Below, one piece after another: positions 5,116 through 13,017 of a stretch of DNA of 30,174 nt. A program made the position numbers and the translations under genes. Source of the stretch: a virus; IMG/VR virus record IMGVR_UViG_3300043438_001031, positions 1 through 30,174 of that record, one strand, 5' to 3'. Numbering within the stretch: the stretch's first letter is position 1; the number at the start of each line of letters is the position of its first letter. The notes below the pieces were generated by a model. It had not been told where the DNA came from and did not search any database. It was given only the letters and a program-made list of their open reading frames with translations.

Positions 5116-5116
5116 T
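5102..5116 (+). promoter_or_regulatory. Palindrome/-10 motif before the 76-aa gene and dut
   Basis: TACC-TAC-GGTA (5102-5112) overlaps a perfect -10 box TATAAT (5111-5116). The ATG of the next gene is at 5122, five bases beyond the box, and has no Shine-Dalgarno, so the message is probably leaderless. The motif overlaps the stop codon of the preceding gene. Confidence 0.65.
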
Positions 5117-5121
5117 AAATT

Positions 5122-5352
5122 ATGGAACTAATTAAACCTAGTAATAACTGTGACATCACAGTTACTCAGTCTCTTGACTACACTGATGGCAATGGCATTA
5201 AGTTTACTGTTGCTCGTGACGGTGTTGTGCTTTCAGAAGGCAATGTTGTTACTGTTGCCAAGTGGATTTGTGCTGCATCTGTTGGCAATGAACATAAAAT
5301 CCCCAGTAAGTTTGCTGCTAAGTTTGCATCGATGGCATTGGAGTCACTTTGA
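5122..5352 (+). CDS. Hypothetical protein, 76 aa, probably leaderless
   Basis: The protein begins MELIKPSNNCDITVTQSL and alternates short beta-like runs (GIKFTVARDGVVLSEGNVVTV) with a C-terminal helix (FAAKFASMALESL). No known family. The start lies five bases after a perfect TATAAT and has no ribosome binding site, so translation probably begins on a leaderless mRNA. Its stop overlaps the TTG start of the dUTPase gene by four bases (TTGA), so the dUTPase depends on the same message. Confidence 0.7.
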   Translation: MELIKPSNNCDITVTQSLDYTDGNGIKFTVARDGVVLSEGNVVTVAKWICAASVGNEHKIPSKFAAKFASMALESL

Positions 5353-5813
5353 AATTAGAGCTTGAATGGTGCGGTAAAGATGAAGACGATTATCGTACAT
5401 TTTTACCAGTGCGTAAAACAATTGGCTCCTCCGGAGTAGATCTTAAGGCGTATAACACAAAGCCAATTACTATCAAGGCTGGTGAAAACGCACTAATTCC
5501 TACTGGATGGAAAGTTAAGATCCCAGAAGGCTATGAAGCACAGATCAGATCAAGATCTGGAATGGCTTATAAGCAGTCAGTGTGGGTGCAGAACTGCCCC
5601 GGAACAATTGATCAAGACTACCAAGGGGAATTACTAGTACTGCTCTACAATGGCAGTAGTGATAACAGAGTTATTCTACGTGGTATGGCAATTGCACAGC
5701 TTGTTATTGCACCTGTTGTTTTGCCTGAAATCGTGCCTGTGGCTAATGCTGTGTTGTTTGATATCGCTACTGATCGCAAAGACGGCGGATTTGGTAGCAC
5801 AGGGGATTATTGA
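5349..5813 (+). CDS. dut: Deoxyuridine triphosphatase (dUTPase)
   Basis: All five motifs of the trimeric dUTPase family are present in order: SSGVDLKA (27-34), RSRSGMA (67-73), PGTIDQDYQGEL (84-95), RGMAIAQLV (111-119) and the glycine-rich tail DRKDGGFGSTG (142-152). The enzyme hydrolyses dUTP to dUMP and pyrophosphate, which keeps uracil out of DNA and feeds ThyX with dUMP. The length of 154 residues is usual. The start is TTG at 5349, supported by GGAG five bases upstream and by the four-base overlap with the previous stop. It overlaps the next gene by one base. Confidence 0.96.
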   Translation: MKLELEWCGKDEDDYRTFLPVRKTIGSSGVDLKAYNTKPITIKAGENALIPTGWKVKIPEGYEAQIRSRSGMAYKQSVWVQNCPGTIDQDYQGELLVLLYNGSSDNRVILRGMAIAQLVIAPVVLPEIVPVANAVLFDIATDRKDGGFGSTGDY

Positions 5814-6130
5814 TGAACACTAATCACTATAGGAATAAATACGAAACAGTAGACATTGCTGAAGACTGGAAGCTTTCAGGGCCATTGTTTAATGTGTTGA
5901 AATATATTCAAAGGCGTGGGCGGAAAGATTCAACATCGTCAACAAATGATTTACTTAAGGCTATTTGGTATTTAGTTTATGAAGTAACCAAGAGTAAAGA
6001 AATCTGCGATGGCGTAATTGAGATAATTGAAAATACGCAGAAATCAAAAGCAGTATTTACGTTTACTCCAACAAAATGTAGTTGTCCTGAATGTCAAATC
6101 AATAGATTAAAAATGCAAAAGCAGTTATAA
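5813..6130 (+). CDS. DUF3310-like phage protein
   Basis: The first 70 residues follow the DUF3310 pattern: a HY near the start, then E-x-V-D-I, NVLKYIQRRGRK, and DLLKAIWYLVYE. These small proteins are frequent in phages and sit near nucleotide metabolism genes; they have been called SaV-like, but their reaction is not settled. The C-terminus adds a Cys pair region, CSCPECQ, which could bind metal. The ATG at 5813 is preferred over a TTG one codon earlier; AGGGG lies upstream and the ATG overlaps the dut stop by one base. It is the last gene before a terminator. Confidence 0.72.
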   Translation: MNTNHYRNKYETVDIAEDWKLSGPLFNVLKYIQRRGRKDSTSSTNDLLKAIWYLVYEVTKSKEICDGVIEIIENTQKSKAVFTFTPTKCSCPECQINRLKMQKQL

Positions 6131-6179
6131 TCTACTACCCTGTACCAATATTCAACAGGGCCAACAACAACCAAATGGT

Positions 6180-6208
6180 AAAGAGGGAGTCTTAAAAGCT
6201 CCCTCTTT
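6180..6208. terminator. Bidirectional intrinsic terminator
   Basis: A perfect 10-bp stem, AAAGAGGGAG (6180-6189) with CTCCCTCTTT (6199-6208), has A residues before and T residues after. It lies between the convergent dut operon and the 45-residue minus-strand gene and could stop transcription from both sides. Confidence 0.85.
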
Positions 6209-6213
6209 ATTTG

Positions 6214-6351
6214 TTAGCAGTCGCAGTTCTTTTTACGGCAGTAAGGGCAAGGATCTTCCTTTTCACGCTCAGGAGTTTCCTTACCTTTGTACATACCCTT
6301 CTTCATTCCCTGCTTCATGCCGTTCATTTTCATTCCACATTTCATAGCCAT
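6214..6351 (-). CDS. Small Met/Lys-rich protein with C-terminal Cys motif, 45 aa
   Basis: This short gene starts with ATG at 6351 and has AGGAG about 8 bases upstream. The first half repeats G-M-K steps (MAMKCGMKMNGMKQGMKKGM); the second half is charged and ends CPYCRKKNCDC, with four Cys in the last eleven residues plus one near the start, which could bind metal. It is divergent from ssb and shares a short control region with it; it ends against the bidirectional terminator. The Met/Lys-rich style resembles the 78-residue protein at 8717. Function unknown. Confidence 0.65.
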   Translation of the reverse strand: MAMKCGMKMNGMKQGMKKGMYKGKETPEREKEDPCPYCRKKNCDC

Positions 6352-6364
6352 AGCACATCTCCTA

Positions 6365-6393
6365 TTACAATGTGATATTACCTACGGTATAAT
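6365..6393 (+). promoter_or_regulatory. Promoter of ssb with palindrome motif
   Basis: TTACAA (6365-6370) and TATAAT (6388-6393) are spaced by 17 bases, so this copy of the motif has a plausible -35. TACC-TAC-GGTA (6379-6389) overlaps the -10. The ssb Shine-Dalgarno (CGGAGG) follows 10 bases later. Confidence 0.7.
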
Positions 6394-6410
6394 AACAATC
6401 GGAGGTACAC

Positions 6411-6806
6411 ATGTTAAACCATGTTACATTAATTGGCCGTCTTGTTGCAGATCCTGAGCATAAGCAATCAAGTAATGGCAAAGGATTGTGCGCAATCCGA
6501 ATCGCCGTAGATCGCAAAGGGCGCGAGAAAGAAACGGACTTTTTTAACTGTACGGCATTTGGGCAAACTGCGGATGCGCTTGGCACATATGCGCAAAAGG
6601 GTAGGCTTATTGCTATTACTGGAAAGATTCAATTAGAAAACTATGTCAATAAGGATAACGTTAAACAACAAACAGTAAAAGTACTTATTGACGGATGGAA
6701 TTTACTTGACTCGCGCAAAGAGCAAGATACTCAATCACCTCCGCCAAACCCGCGCCCAGCGGGTAAGTTGCAGGTAGATGACATTGATGATCCGTTTGCG
6801 GATTAG
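6411..6806 (+). CDS. ssb: Single-stranded DNA-binding protein
   Basis: The first ~105 residues match the bacterial SSB OB-fold: MLNHVTLIGRLVADPE, then DFFNCTAFGQTADALGTYAQKGRLIAITGKI-type strands and VLIDGWNLLD. A proline-rich linker follows (SPPPNPRPAG), and the acidic tip ends DDPFAD, close to the DDDIPF peptide that recruits partner proteins. The last two residues after PF are unusual. It coats single-stranded DNA during phage replication and repair. GGAGG six bases upstream fixes the start. The 3' end overlaps the convergent HTH gene by four bases, so there is no room for a terminator between them. Confidence 0.95.
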   Translation: MLNHVTLIGRLVADPEHKQSSNGKGLCAIRIAVDRKGREKETDFFNCTAFGQTADALGTYAQKGRLIAITGKIQLENYVNKDNVKQQTVKVLIDGWNLLDSRKEQDTQSPPPNPRPAGKLQVDDIDDPFAD

Positions 6807-7009
6807 TCTAGTAAATTTAATTCCATAGCTTTGCCCAGAGCTGCATATCTTGCATGTGGTCCAGAAACGTCTAGTTTTGCATAGATGCACTCAAAGTAAA
6901 AGTGAATAGTCCGTAATCCAAGGTTAAGCTCAAGCGCTATAGCCTTGGATGTTTTTTTATCTGCGACTAATTTTAAAACTTGCTTTTCTCGACTTGACAA
7001 CTTAATCAT
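6803..7009 (-). CDS. LuxR-type helix-turn-helix regulator, 68 aa
   Basis: Almost the whole protein is a LuxR/GerE DNA-binding domain: LSSREKQVLKLVADKKTSKA, then IALELNLGLRTIHFYFECIYAKLDV, with the conserved LS-x-RE, T-x-K-x-IA and KL-x-V positions. There is no receiver or ligand-binding domain, so it is a stand-alone DNA-binding module. MIKLSS is chosen as the start because a TACAAT box lies just upstream and no Shine-Dalgarno exists for it or for the longer frame. Its promoter carries the same palindrome as thyX, dut and ssb, so it may regulate itself and them; this is inference. Confidence 0.85.
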   Translation of the reverse strand: MIKLSSREKQVLKLVADKKTSKAIALELNLGLRTIHFYFECIYAKLDVSGPHARYAALGKAMELNLLD

Positions 7010-7018
7010 AGTGTGTTT

Positions 7019-7033
7019 ATTGTACCGCAGGTA
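7019..7033 (-). promoter_or_regulatory. Palindrome/-10 motif before the HTH gene
   Basis: Read on the minus strand, TACC-TGC-GGTA (7033-7023) overlaps TACAAT (7024-7019). The ATG at 7009 is nine bases beyond the box, so the leader would be only two or three bases long. This is the only copy with TGC rather than TAC in the centre. Confidence 0.6.
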
Positions 7034-7080
7034 ATGCATTAGAAATATCAAACAGTGTATGATGCGGTGAGGTATACCAC

Positions 7081-7329
7081 ATGGGCGTTGTCAAGAAGTA
7101 TCAAAATCCTGCTGGTGGCTTAAATGCCGCTGGACGTGCGCATTTTAAGCGTACGACTGGGGCTAATTTAAAGCCTCCTGCACCTACTCCTAAAACAACT
7201 GCCGATGCTGCGCGACGTAAATCATTCTGTGCTCGAATGGAAGGAATGAAAAAAGTCAATACTTCTGCTAAGACGGCTAGAGATCCGAATAGCAGGATTA
7301 ATAAATCATTACGAGCATGGGATTGTTAA
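7081..7329 (+). CDS. Small phage protein of the GGLNAAGRAHF / RRKSFCARM type (DUF6321-like)
   Basis: The 82-residue protein has the two blocks I know from small proteins of many environmental phages: GGLNAAGRAHFKRTTGANLK (13-32) and RRKSFCARMEGM (45-56), ending in a basic ...RINKSLRAWDC. Those proteins are usually encoded near structural genes; their role is not established. It is basic and likely disordered. GGTGAGG about eight bases upstream supports the start. The block ARMEGMKKVN resembles ARIEGMRTVN in the 368-residue protein nearby. It begins the long rightward structural run. Confidence 0.65.
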   Translation: MGVVKKYQNPAGGLNAAGRAHFKRTTGANLKPPAPTPKTTADAARRKSFCARMEGMKKVNTSAKTARDPNSRINKSLRAWDC

Positions 7330-7341
7330 TGGAGGTTTGTT

Positions 7342-7602
7342 ATGCAACACGGTAAGAAAAAAGCATCAGAGAACACAACGGGCGCATCATCAATAGGTAT
7401 GAAGACGGGCGATAGGGTTCCGTATGCTGAGATGGGATACGCCGTTCCTAAAGCTAAACCAAAAACAATTACACCGTCACGTCCTTCAACATCAGAGCCT
7501 ACAACTGGCGCTAGGGCAATCGGATTAAAAACCGGAGACCGTGTTCCACGCGAGTTAATGAATAACTCTTACAGCAAAATGCTGGGAATAAAAAAGAAGT
7601 AG
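7342..7602 (+). CDS. Hypothetical repeat protein, 86 aa
   Basis: Two copies of one motif make up most of this protein: TTGASSIGMKTGDRVPYAEM at 12-31 and TTGARAIGLKTGDRVPRELM at 54-73, joined by a Pro/Lys-rich linker. The N- and C-termini are Lys-rich. GGAGG about seven bases before the ATG supports the start. It is probably flexible and may offer two identical binding sites, but no partner is known. It lies 12 bases after the DUF6321-like gene. Function unknown. Confidence 0.7.
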   Translation: MQHGKKKASENTTGASSIGMKTGDRVPYAEMGYAVPKAKPKTITPSRPSTSEPTTGARAIGLKTGDRVPRELMNNSYSKMLGIKKK

Positions 7603-7613
7603 TAGGTGTAATC

Positions 7614-8720
7614 ATGGCAGATCGTAAATACAATCAAAAGCGTGAAGATGCAGATGCAGCTCGTGGAAAAGGTAAGGTAACACGTGCTGTAGGAACTACT
7701 CGTGGTCCCGGCATGAATTCTCAACCACCTTCATTAGGTTTAGGGAGATCCTCTATTTCTAATGCTAGTTTTGAGCAATATCCAGATCTTCCTAGTACAA
7801 GAGTGCGAGGGCTAGGACGAGGATTTTCCTACGAACCACAGGATTTTGGATTAAAAAATCCGGGTTATAACTCACAGAGAGCCCATCGAATAGCTGATGA
7901 GCGAGCCTTTGATGCTCGATCTATGAGCCGTCCCGGCACACGTGTTCAAGGTGGAACTGAAACTACAAGTCCTAGAGCCAGTGCACAATTTGACGCATCA
8001 GCAAACGAACGGCGCAATAAACGTAGTTATGAAACTGGTATTGCAAAAGCTGGTTTAAAGCCAAATTTAAGCGAGCAAGGATTCTCTCGCAATTATGACA
8101 AACAAGCTGGCGCTTCCGAAAGTACTGGAAGAGGTGAAGCTCGCGATTCAATGAATCGTTATCTTGCTAATCAAACAGACAAAATGCGTCGCATGACTGG
8201 AAATCCTGTAACTTCTTCTTTAGGGCCGGGCATGAGGAGTTACGATGAGGCAATGGGTAAAGCCCCAAGTGATATGCATCGTGACGGAACTGCTCCTGCA
8301 AAACCACCAGCTCGTATTGAAGGTATGCGGACTGTTAATAGCCGTGGAGAAAGCACTTCATCCGCTGCAAGCAATATGGATAAATATCAAAAATCACGCA
8401 AAGGTATTGCAGATGAAAAAAGCAACAGGCGTGAGACAGGCGGAATAATTGCTGGCGCTTTAACTGTCCCTATGGCATATGGGCTTAAGGCGTTATACGA
8501 CGACCGTCGTCAACAAACAATTGATAACAACGTTAATCGACGACGTGATGACGCAAGTGATATGGGTCCGGTTAAAGGCCGTGCGCTTGAGCGTAAAAAT
8601 CAGTTTGAAGGCGGACGCCCTAAAACTATGGCTGATTTAAACCAAGAAAAAGATGTTAACACCATGAAGAAAAATGGAACATCTCTTACTAAGGCGCTTC
8701 TTAAGGATGCAAAAAAATGA
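7614..8720 (+). CDS. Hypothetical basic, low-complexity protein, 368 aa
   Basis: The protein is rich in Arg, Gly, Ser, Asn and Ala, with few hydrophobic runs except GGIIAGALTVPMAYGLKALYD at about 278-298, so most of it is probably disordered. Two short motifs recur elsewhere: ARIEGMRTVN (compare the protein at 7081) and DDASDMGPVKGRALERKN (compare the protein at 13017). AGGTG supports the ATG at 7614. The last codons overlap the next gene by four bases. Its place before the terminase and its composition suggest a virion-associated or internal protein; the function is unknown. Confidence 0.7.
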   Translation: MADRKYNQKREDADAARGKGKVTRAVGTTRGPGMNSQPPSLGLGRSSISNASFEQYPDLPSTRVRGLGRGFSYEPQDFGLKNPGYNSQRAHRIADERAFDARSMSRPGTRVQGGTETTSPRASAQFDASANERRNKRSYETGIAKAGLKPNLSEQGFSRNYDKQAGASESTGRGEARDSMNRYLANQTDKMRRMTGNPVTSSLGPGMRSYDEAMGKAPSDMHRDGTAPAKPPARIEGMRTVNSRGESTSSAASNMDKYQKSRKGIADEKSNRRETGGIIAGALTVPMAYGLKALYDDRRQQTIDNNVNRRRDDASDMGPVKGRALERKNQFEGGRPKTMADLNQEKDVNTMKKNGTSLTKALLKDAKK

Positions 8721-8953
8721 TGGGTCGCATGAACAAGCATATTAATTCTTTGTCAATGCGAACATTGATGAAGGTTGAAAAAAAAGAACACGGCATGAAA
8801 AATATGCCCACTAAAAAAGGTCTACCTGCAATGGAGATGAAAGAACATGGATTGAAATCACGACCATCTATGTCTCAGATTATGCAGATGGAGCGAAAAG
8901 AACACCTCAAGGGTGGCAAAGTTGTAATTGGTAAGGGTGCTAAAGGTAATTAA
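8717..8953 (+). CDS. Met/Lys-rich triple-repeat protein, 78 aa
   Basis: A motif of the form M-x-E-x-K-E-H-x-x-K appears three times: LMKVEKKEHGMK (17-28), AMEMKEHGLK (38-47) and QMERKEHLK (57-65), ending in a basic glycine-rich tail. Methionine content is striking. A second ATG one codon later is an equal start candidate. It overlaps the preceding gene as ATGA. No known family; the repeats suggest a small binding or packaging protein, which is speculation. Confidence 0.68.
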   Translation: MMGRMNKHINSLSMRTLMKVEKKEHGMKNMPTKKGLPAMEMKEHGLKSRPSMSQIMQMERKEHLKGGKVVIGKGAKGN

Positions 8954-8955
8954 CA

Positions 8956-11900
8956 ATGGCTATGACTCCATTAACGCGAGCGTTGTTCGCTGATGAATCT
9001 GCTGCAGGATCCGCTGGTGGGGCTACACCCCCACCAATGCGCTCAATCTCTCCTACGGACCCTATGGCAGCTCATGTACGGAGATTCTTTAGGACTAACC
9101 CACAAGCTTCAAACGAGCAAATTGCTGGTGCGTTTAAAAAAGAATATAAGCTAGAAGAAGATATTGATCCAGCATCGATTGCTGCATTGCGTGGACGCGA
9201 AGGACGTCGGCGTGAAATTGCTTCTGCTCCATTAGCTGAACGACCAGATGCTTCTGCAGTTGCAAAAGCTTCTATTGCAGCGACTACATCTAGTACAGTT
9301 GGTAACGTAGTACAACCACCTATTCCGGTTAGTACATCTGGTAAAGCTGGCGCTACACCTCAACCGCGAGTTTCTGTACAAACACCTAATCAACAACGAT
9401 TCAATACAAATGATGACTTCCTGCGTGATTACACTAGCCGAATTCTTTCAGGAAACGCAGATGCTCCTGTAATACCTGACCCCGTTACTAACAAAGACAT
9501 GCCAATTACAATGTCATTAGATGTTAGGACCGCGCCTAATGATAAAGCAAAAGAACTCGCGTTATTTAAAGCATTAAAGAAAATGTATAATCGCGGGTCA
9601 AAAGATATGACCTTACCGGGCGATGTAAACTCTGAAGCAGAATTAGCAAAACGACGAACAGTGCTTAGTACTAAGCCTGAAGGAACAATGATTCCTAAAG
9701 CACCTATTACTAAGGCTGGCAGTACTACAGAAGGCAGCACTATTACTACTAATACTGTAGTGCCTAGATCTGTGACAATGTTTACACGTGATGCTATTCC
9801 TAGCGCAAGAGTAGCGCCTATTGTGTTACAGCAAATCACACAACGTTATGCTGGTGTCGGTAACAACACTGCCAAGTTTGTCAGCGACTATCGTGATTTT
9901 GCGCAGACACGACCTAATGAAGTAGACCCTACGCTTGTAAAAATGATTAGTTTGTATGATGCCAATAAGGGTGTACCACAAGCACAACAATCACTTGACA
10001 AGTTGATTAAGTCTTATGTATCTGCGTTACATGTTCGTTCAAACGCTGCTAAATTAGGTTTAGATAACAGTGACGTTGAAAGATTGCGGAAAACGTGGGC
10101 TGGCACAGCAAACTCTGTAATGAGAGTGATGGCAGACAATCCACGCGGATCGATTACAGCAGCACGTAAATTAGATGACATGTTCTCCCGTGGAGAATTT
10201 GGAGCATATGCTCGTGGTTATTCAAAATCGGCATTCCAAAGTTATTTAGATGACTTTGAAAACGGTTTGTCTGAGATGGACCCACGTGCTCATAACTGGG
10301 GTGAAAAAACCACTGCTGCAAGAACAAGCCCAGATGCTACTGCTCAAGAATTAATTCGCCATGGTTCAGAAATTGCACGTCAAAAACTAGGACGCCAGTT
10401 TACTGGAACCGACGAAGCTGGTAACTTAAAGCATCCTGAATTACGTGTCAAAGTAGACGCTGTCAGTAATTTAATGCAAGCCGTTTTAGTTAATCCTAAT
10501 ACTACACTTGCTAAAAAAATGCGTGTAGATGTTGCTGACAACATGGAAAAAACGGGTGTGAATGCTGCGCTGCAAAACCCAGCTACGGCAAAAGCAATGG
10601 CAGCAGCGTTAGCAAAGCGCAGTGGAAACCCAAACACAACTCAGTTAATCGATCCAAACACTGGCAAGCAGATATTTGATTCAGGATTTTTAAAATTAGC
10701 TGCTGAGTCTGGAATTGATAAATCCATCATGGGAAGTACTAAACTTCTATGGGATGGGTTTGGTAGTGCAATTGTCAATGCGGACCCAAGGACATCAGCC
10801 CAGTTTGCACAACGTGTAAATGAGGCAGCTGCTGAAGTTTCTAAGGGTACAAAAACAGACTGGAATAAAGTCAGTAAATTACTAAGAGATTACATAACTC
10901 CAGAGCAAACTAAGTTAATGTTCCCACAGATGGCGATGGCTAAACCTACTAAAAAAGGATCTGATTTTAGTCCAGAAGTACATCAAGCAACATATTTTAA
11001 AAATGCATTTGCTAAAGCAACTGGATTAAAAATTACAGATAACGGAGATTTAGCTGGAGACACAGGTCGCATGGGCGATTTGATTCTTTCTGAAATTAAG
11101 GCTAATGACCCTAAGCTTTATGCGGAGATGGTGCGCAGAGCAAACCTTAATCGTGGCGTTAATTTAAACCCAACACAGGACGTAAATACTCGTCGCAAAG
11201 ATGTGTTCGATGTAGCTCCGGGTGGAGGAAAAAAGCCGGGGACAACAAACGTTTCTACACCAGTTGCTGGATTTAATCCTAAAACAGTTAATGGTGTACA
11301 GGTGTGGAATGCCCTATTAAACCCAACTTATCAAGTTGAGGATTGGAAATACAATCCTAATACACAAACCTCGGACAAGCGCACAACAACCATTAGTCCT
11401 GAACAAGGTGCGCAAGGCCGTACAGGTTTAAACTTGTTTCAGCAAGCAATGGAAGCAAGTTCAACAATGCGCGGTTTTATGGGTGGCGCAAAAATTGGTG
11501 AAACAAAGGTTGCTCCTGTAGGCGTAATTGGAGCATCTAACACTCAACGATTAGAGGGAGCCAAAAAGCTTGCTGGCGTTAAGCCAATGGAGGCTGATGC
11601 TTATTCACCAGCCAAAATCAACTTGATGGTTCAGCTGAGTGAGGAACTTGGAGTAAGCCCACAGATGTTCCGTGGATTACAACCTAATGCGGATGGAACT
11701 ATGGCTGAAAAGAAGTTGGCAGCAATTATGGCTAACCCAACTACTAGGAAGCAATATGAAACATTAGCTGATCTTGAAAAGGGATTAATTGGAATTTTCC
11801 AAAAGGTTGATACCAACAAGGGACTTGGATTACCTGAATCAAGTCAAAAGAAAACAGGTACAGGTAAAACTGCTACTGCTATCACAAAGGTTGTTTCATC

Positions 11901-13017
11901 TATTGAAAACATGGACCTTTCTGATTTTGGTGATGATATCAATAAAGCTCGTGCAGCAAAAATGCGGAGCATTGAGTACATTCGTGGATTTGCTAAAAGT
12001 GCTGGGCAGGAAAGCGCCGGTTCTGCAAGTGGAGCATCTAACGTTGTTAGTTGGATTTTAAGAAACAGGAATAACTTCCAAAACTTTGCAGCACTTGCCC
12101 CTAGCAGTGTGCCCGGAAAAATCATACGCCCAAACAATATGTCTGATGCTGATGTATATCGCTTTGGACGTCAAATAGAAGATGTGGTTAAGCGCAGCGG
12201 TAATCGAGAGTTAATTTTAAAATATGTTGACTCAACTGAACCGGGGCGAAAAGCTTTACGACTTCTTTCTGATGTAAGCAGCACAGCAGAAGTTGCAGCA
12301 ATTGTCCGTGATTTAAATCGTGCATCTAAAATGTTTGGTGCTAGTGAAGCTAGTGCAATGGGTGGATCAACAGTTAAGACACCACAGGGTGGACCACGAG
12401 GTTCTACGCAGGTTGAAAAGGCTGCTGAGACTGGGCGGTTTGCTGGTGTACAACGTCCGGAGCTTGGTACGGTAGGACCTACTGGAGCTGGCTACAAAGC
12501 CCCCGGTGCACCAACTGGAGCCAACTACCAGTATCAACCGTTCATGGGTGAGAATAGCCCAGAATCATGGGTTCGTAAATGGACAACATTTGCTAAGAAT
12601 TCGTTTCAGCCGGGTTCTGAATCCTATCGGCTGGCAATGCAAATGGGGCAAAAGCTTGGAAGTAATTACTCGCTTGAACAAATTCTTGCACCAGTACCGA
12701 CAGGTGGAGCAAAGGCTAAACGCGCTGAGGGTGCAGTAGGATTTACTCCATCTCAAGAAACAAGAGCAAAGCAGTTAATTGTCAATCGGGCTAAAGAAGC
12801 TGGCATTCTTGTTCAAGGGCGTTCTAATAATCGTCTGCCAATGCCAACGGAAGATGCTGCACCAGCTCGTGGAAGAAGCATTGGCGTTACTACTGACATG
12901 CTTCCAGCCAAGGGTAATCGCGGTGGAACAGGTGGTCGTGCAGCCTTTGGTATCGGTGCAACCGCTATTGGCGCCGGAGTAAAAGATATTATTCAATCTC
13001 GTACCGGAGGTAAATAA
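8956..13017 (+). CDS. Very large virion-associated protein candidate, 1353 aa
   Basis: This is by far the largest gene in the window. The protein is rich in Ala, Thr, Asn, Lys and Gly, and mostly soluble. An N-terminal block at about 37-90 (HVRRFFRTNPQASNEQIAGA and on) is helical; the middle has many short helices (TLAKKMRVDVADNMEKTGVN and similar); the end carries a Gly/Ala-rich hydrophobic stretch (GRAAFGIGATAIGAGVKDII). I see no lytic transglycosylase, protease or polymerase motif. Its size and the lack of a tape measure fit an internal or ejection protein of a short-tailed phage, but such genes usually lie after the capsid, not before the terminase. AAAGG lies upstream of the ATG. Confidence 0.75.
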   Translation: MAMTPLTRALFADESAAGSAGGATPPPMRSISPTDPMAAHVRRFFRTNPQASNEQIAGAFKKEYKLEEDIDPASIAALRGREGRRREIASAPLAERPDASAVAKASIAATTSSTVGNVVQPPIPVSTSGKAGATPQPRVSVQTPNQQRFNTNDDFLRDYTSRILSGNADAPVIPDPVTNKDMPITMSLDVRTAPNDKAKELALFKALKKMYNRGSKDMTLPGDVNSEAELAKRRTVLSTKPEGTMIPKAPITKAGSTTEGSTITTNTVVPRSVTMFTRDAIPSARVAPIVLQQITQRYAGVGNNTAKFVSDYRDFAQTRPNEVDPTLVKMISLYDANKGVPQAQQSLDKLIKSYVSALHVRSNAAKLGLDNSDVERLRKTWAGTANSVMRVMADNPRGSITAARKLDDMFSRGEFGAYARGYSKSAFQSYLDDFENGLSEMDPRAHNWGEKTTAARTSPDATAQELIRHGSEIARQKLGRQFTGTDEAGNLKHPELRVKVDAVSNLMQAVLVNPNTTLAKKMRVDVADNMEKTGVNAALQNPATAKAMAAALAKRSGNPNTTQLIDPNTGKQIFDSGFLKLAAESGIDKSIMGSTKLLWDGFGSAIVNADPRTSAQFAQRVNEAAAEVSKGTKTDWNKVSKLLRDYITPEQTKLMFPQMAMAKPTKKGSDFSPEVHQATYFKNAFAKATGLKITDNGDLAGDTGRMGDLILSEIKANDPKLYAEMVRRANLNRGVNLNPTQDVNTRRKDVFDVAPGGGKKPGTTNVSTPVAGFNPKTVNGVQVWNALLNPTYQVEDWKYNPNTQTSDKRTTTISPEQGAQGRTGLNLFQQAMEASSTMRGFMGGAKIGETKVAPVGVIGASNTQRLEGAKKLAGVKPMEADAYSPAKINLMVQLSEELGVSPQMFRGLQPNADGTMAEKKLAAIMANPTTRKQYETLADLEKGLIGIFQKVDTNKGLGLPESSQKKTGTGKTATAITKVVSSIENMDLSDFGDDINKARAAKMRSIEYIRGFAKSAGQESAGSASGASNVVSWILRNRNNFQNFAALAPSSVPGKIIRPNNMSDADVYRFGRQIEDVVKRSGNRELILKYVDSTEPGRKALRLLSDVSSTAEVAAIVRDLNRASKMFGASEASAMGGSTVKTPQGGPRGSTQVEKAAETGRFAGVQRPELGTVGPTGAGYKAPGAPTGANYQYQPFMGENSPESWVRKWTTFAKNSFQPGSESYRLAMQMGQKLGSNYSLEQILAPVPTGGAKAKRAEGAVGFTPSQETRAKQLIVNRAKEAGILVQGRSNNRLPMPTEDAAPARGRSIGVTTDMLPAKGNRGGTGGRAAFGIGATAIGAGVKDIIQSRTGGK

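Noticed and set aside
6803-7051. Longer form of the HTH protein beginning at 7051
   Set aside because: The extra 14 residues would be encoded across the palindrome and -10 box, there is no ribosome binding site, and the LuxR domain starts right after the shorter ATG.
9429-12137. Open frames on the minus strand inside the 1353-residue gene
   Set aside because: They lack ribosome binding sites, lie wholly within a long well-supported gene, and read as hydrophobic shadow translations.
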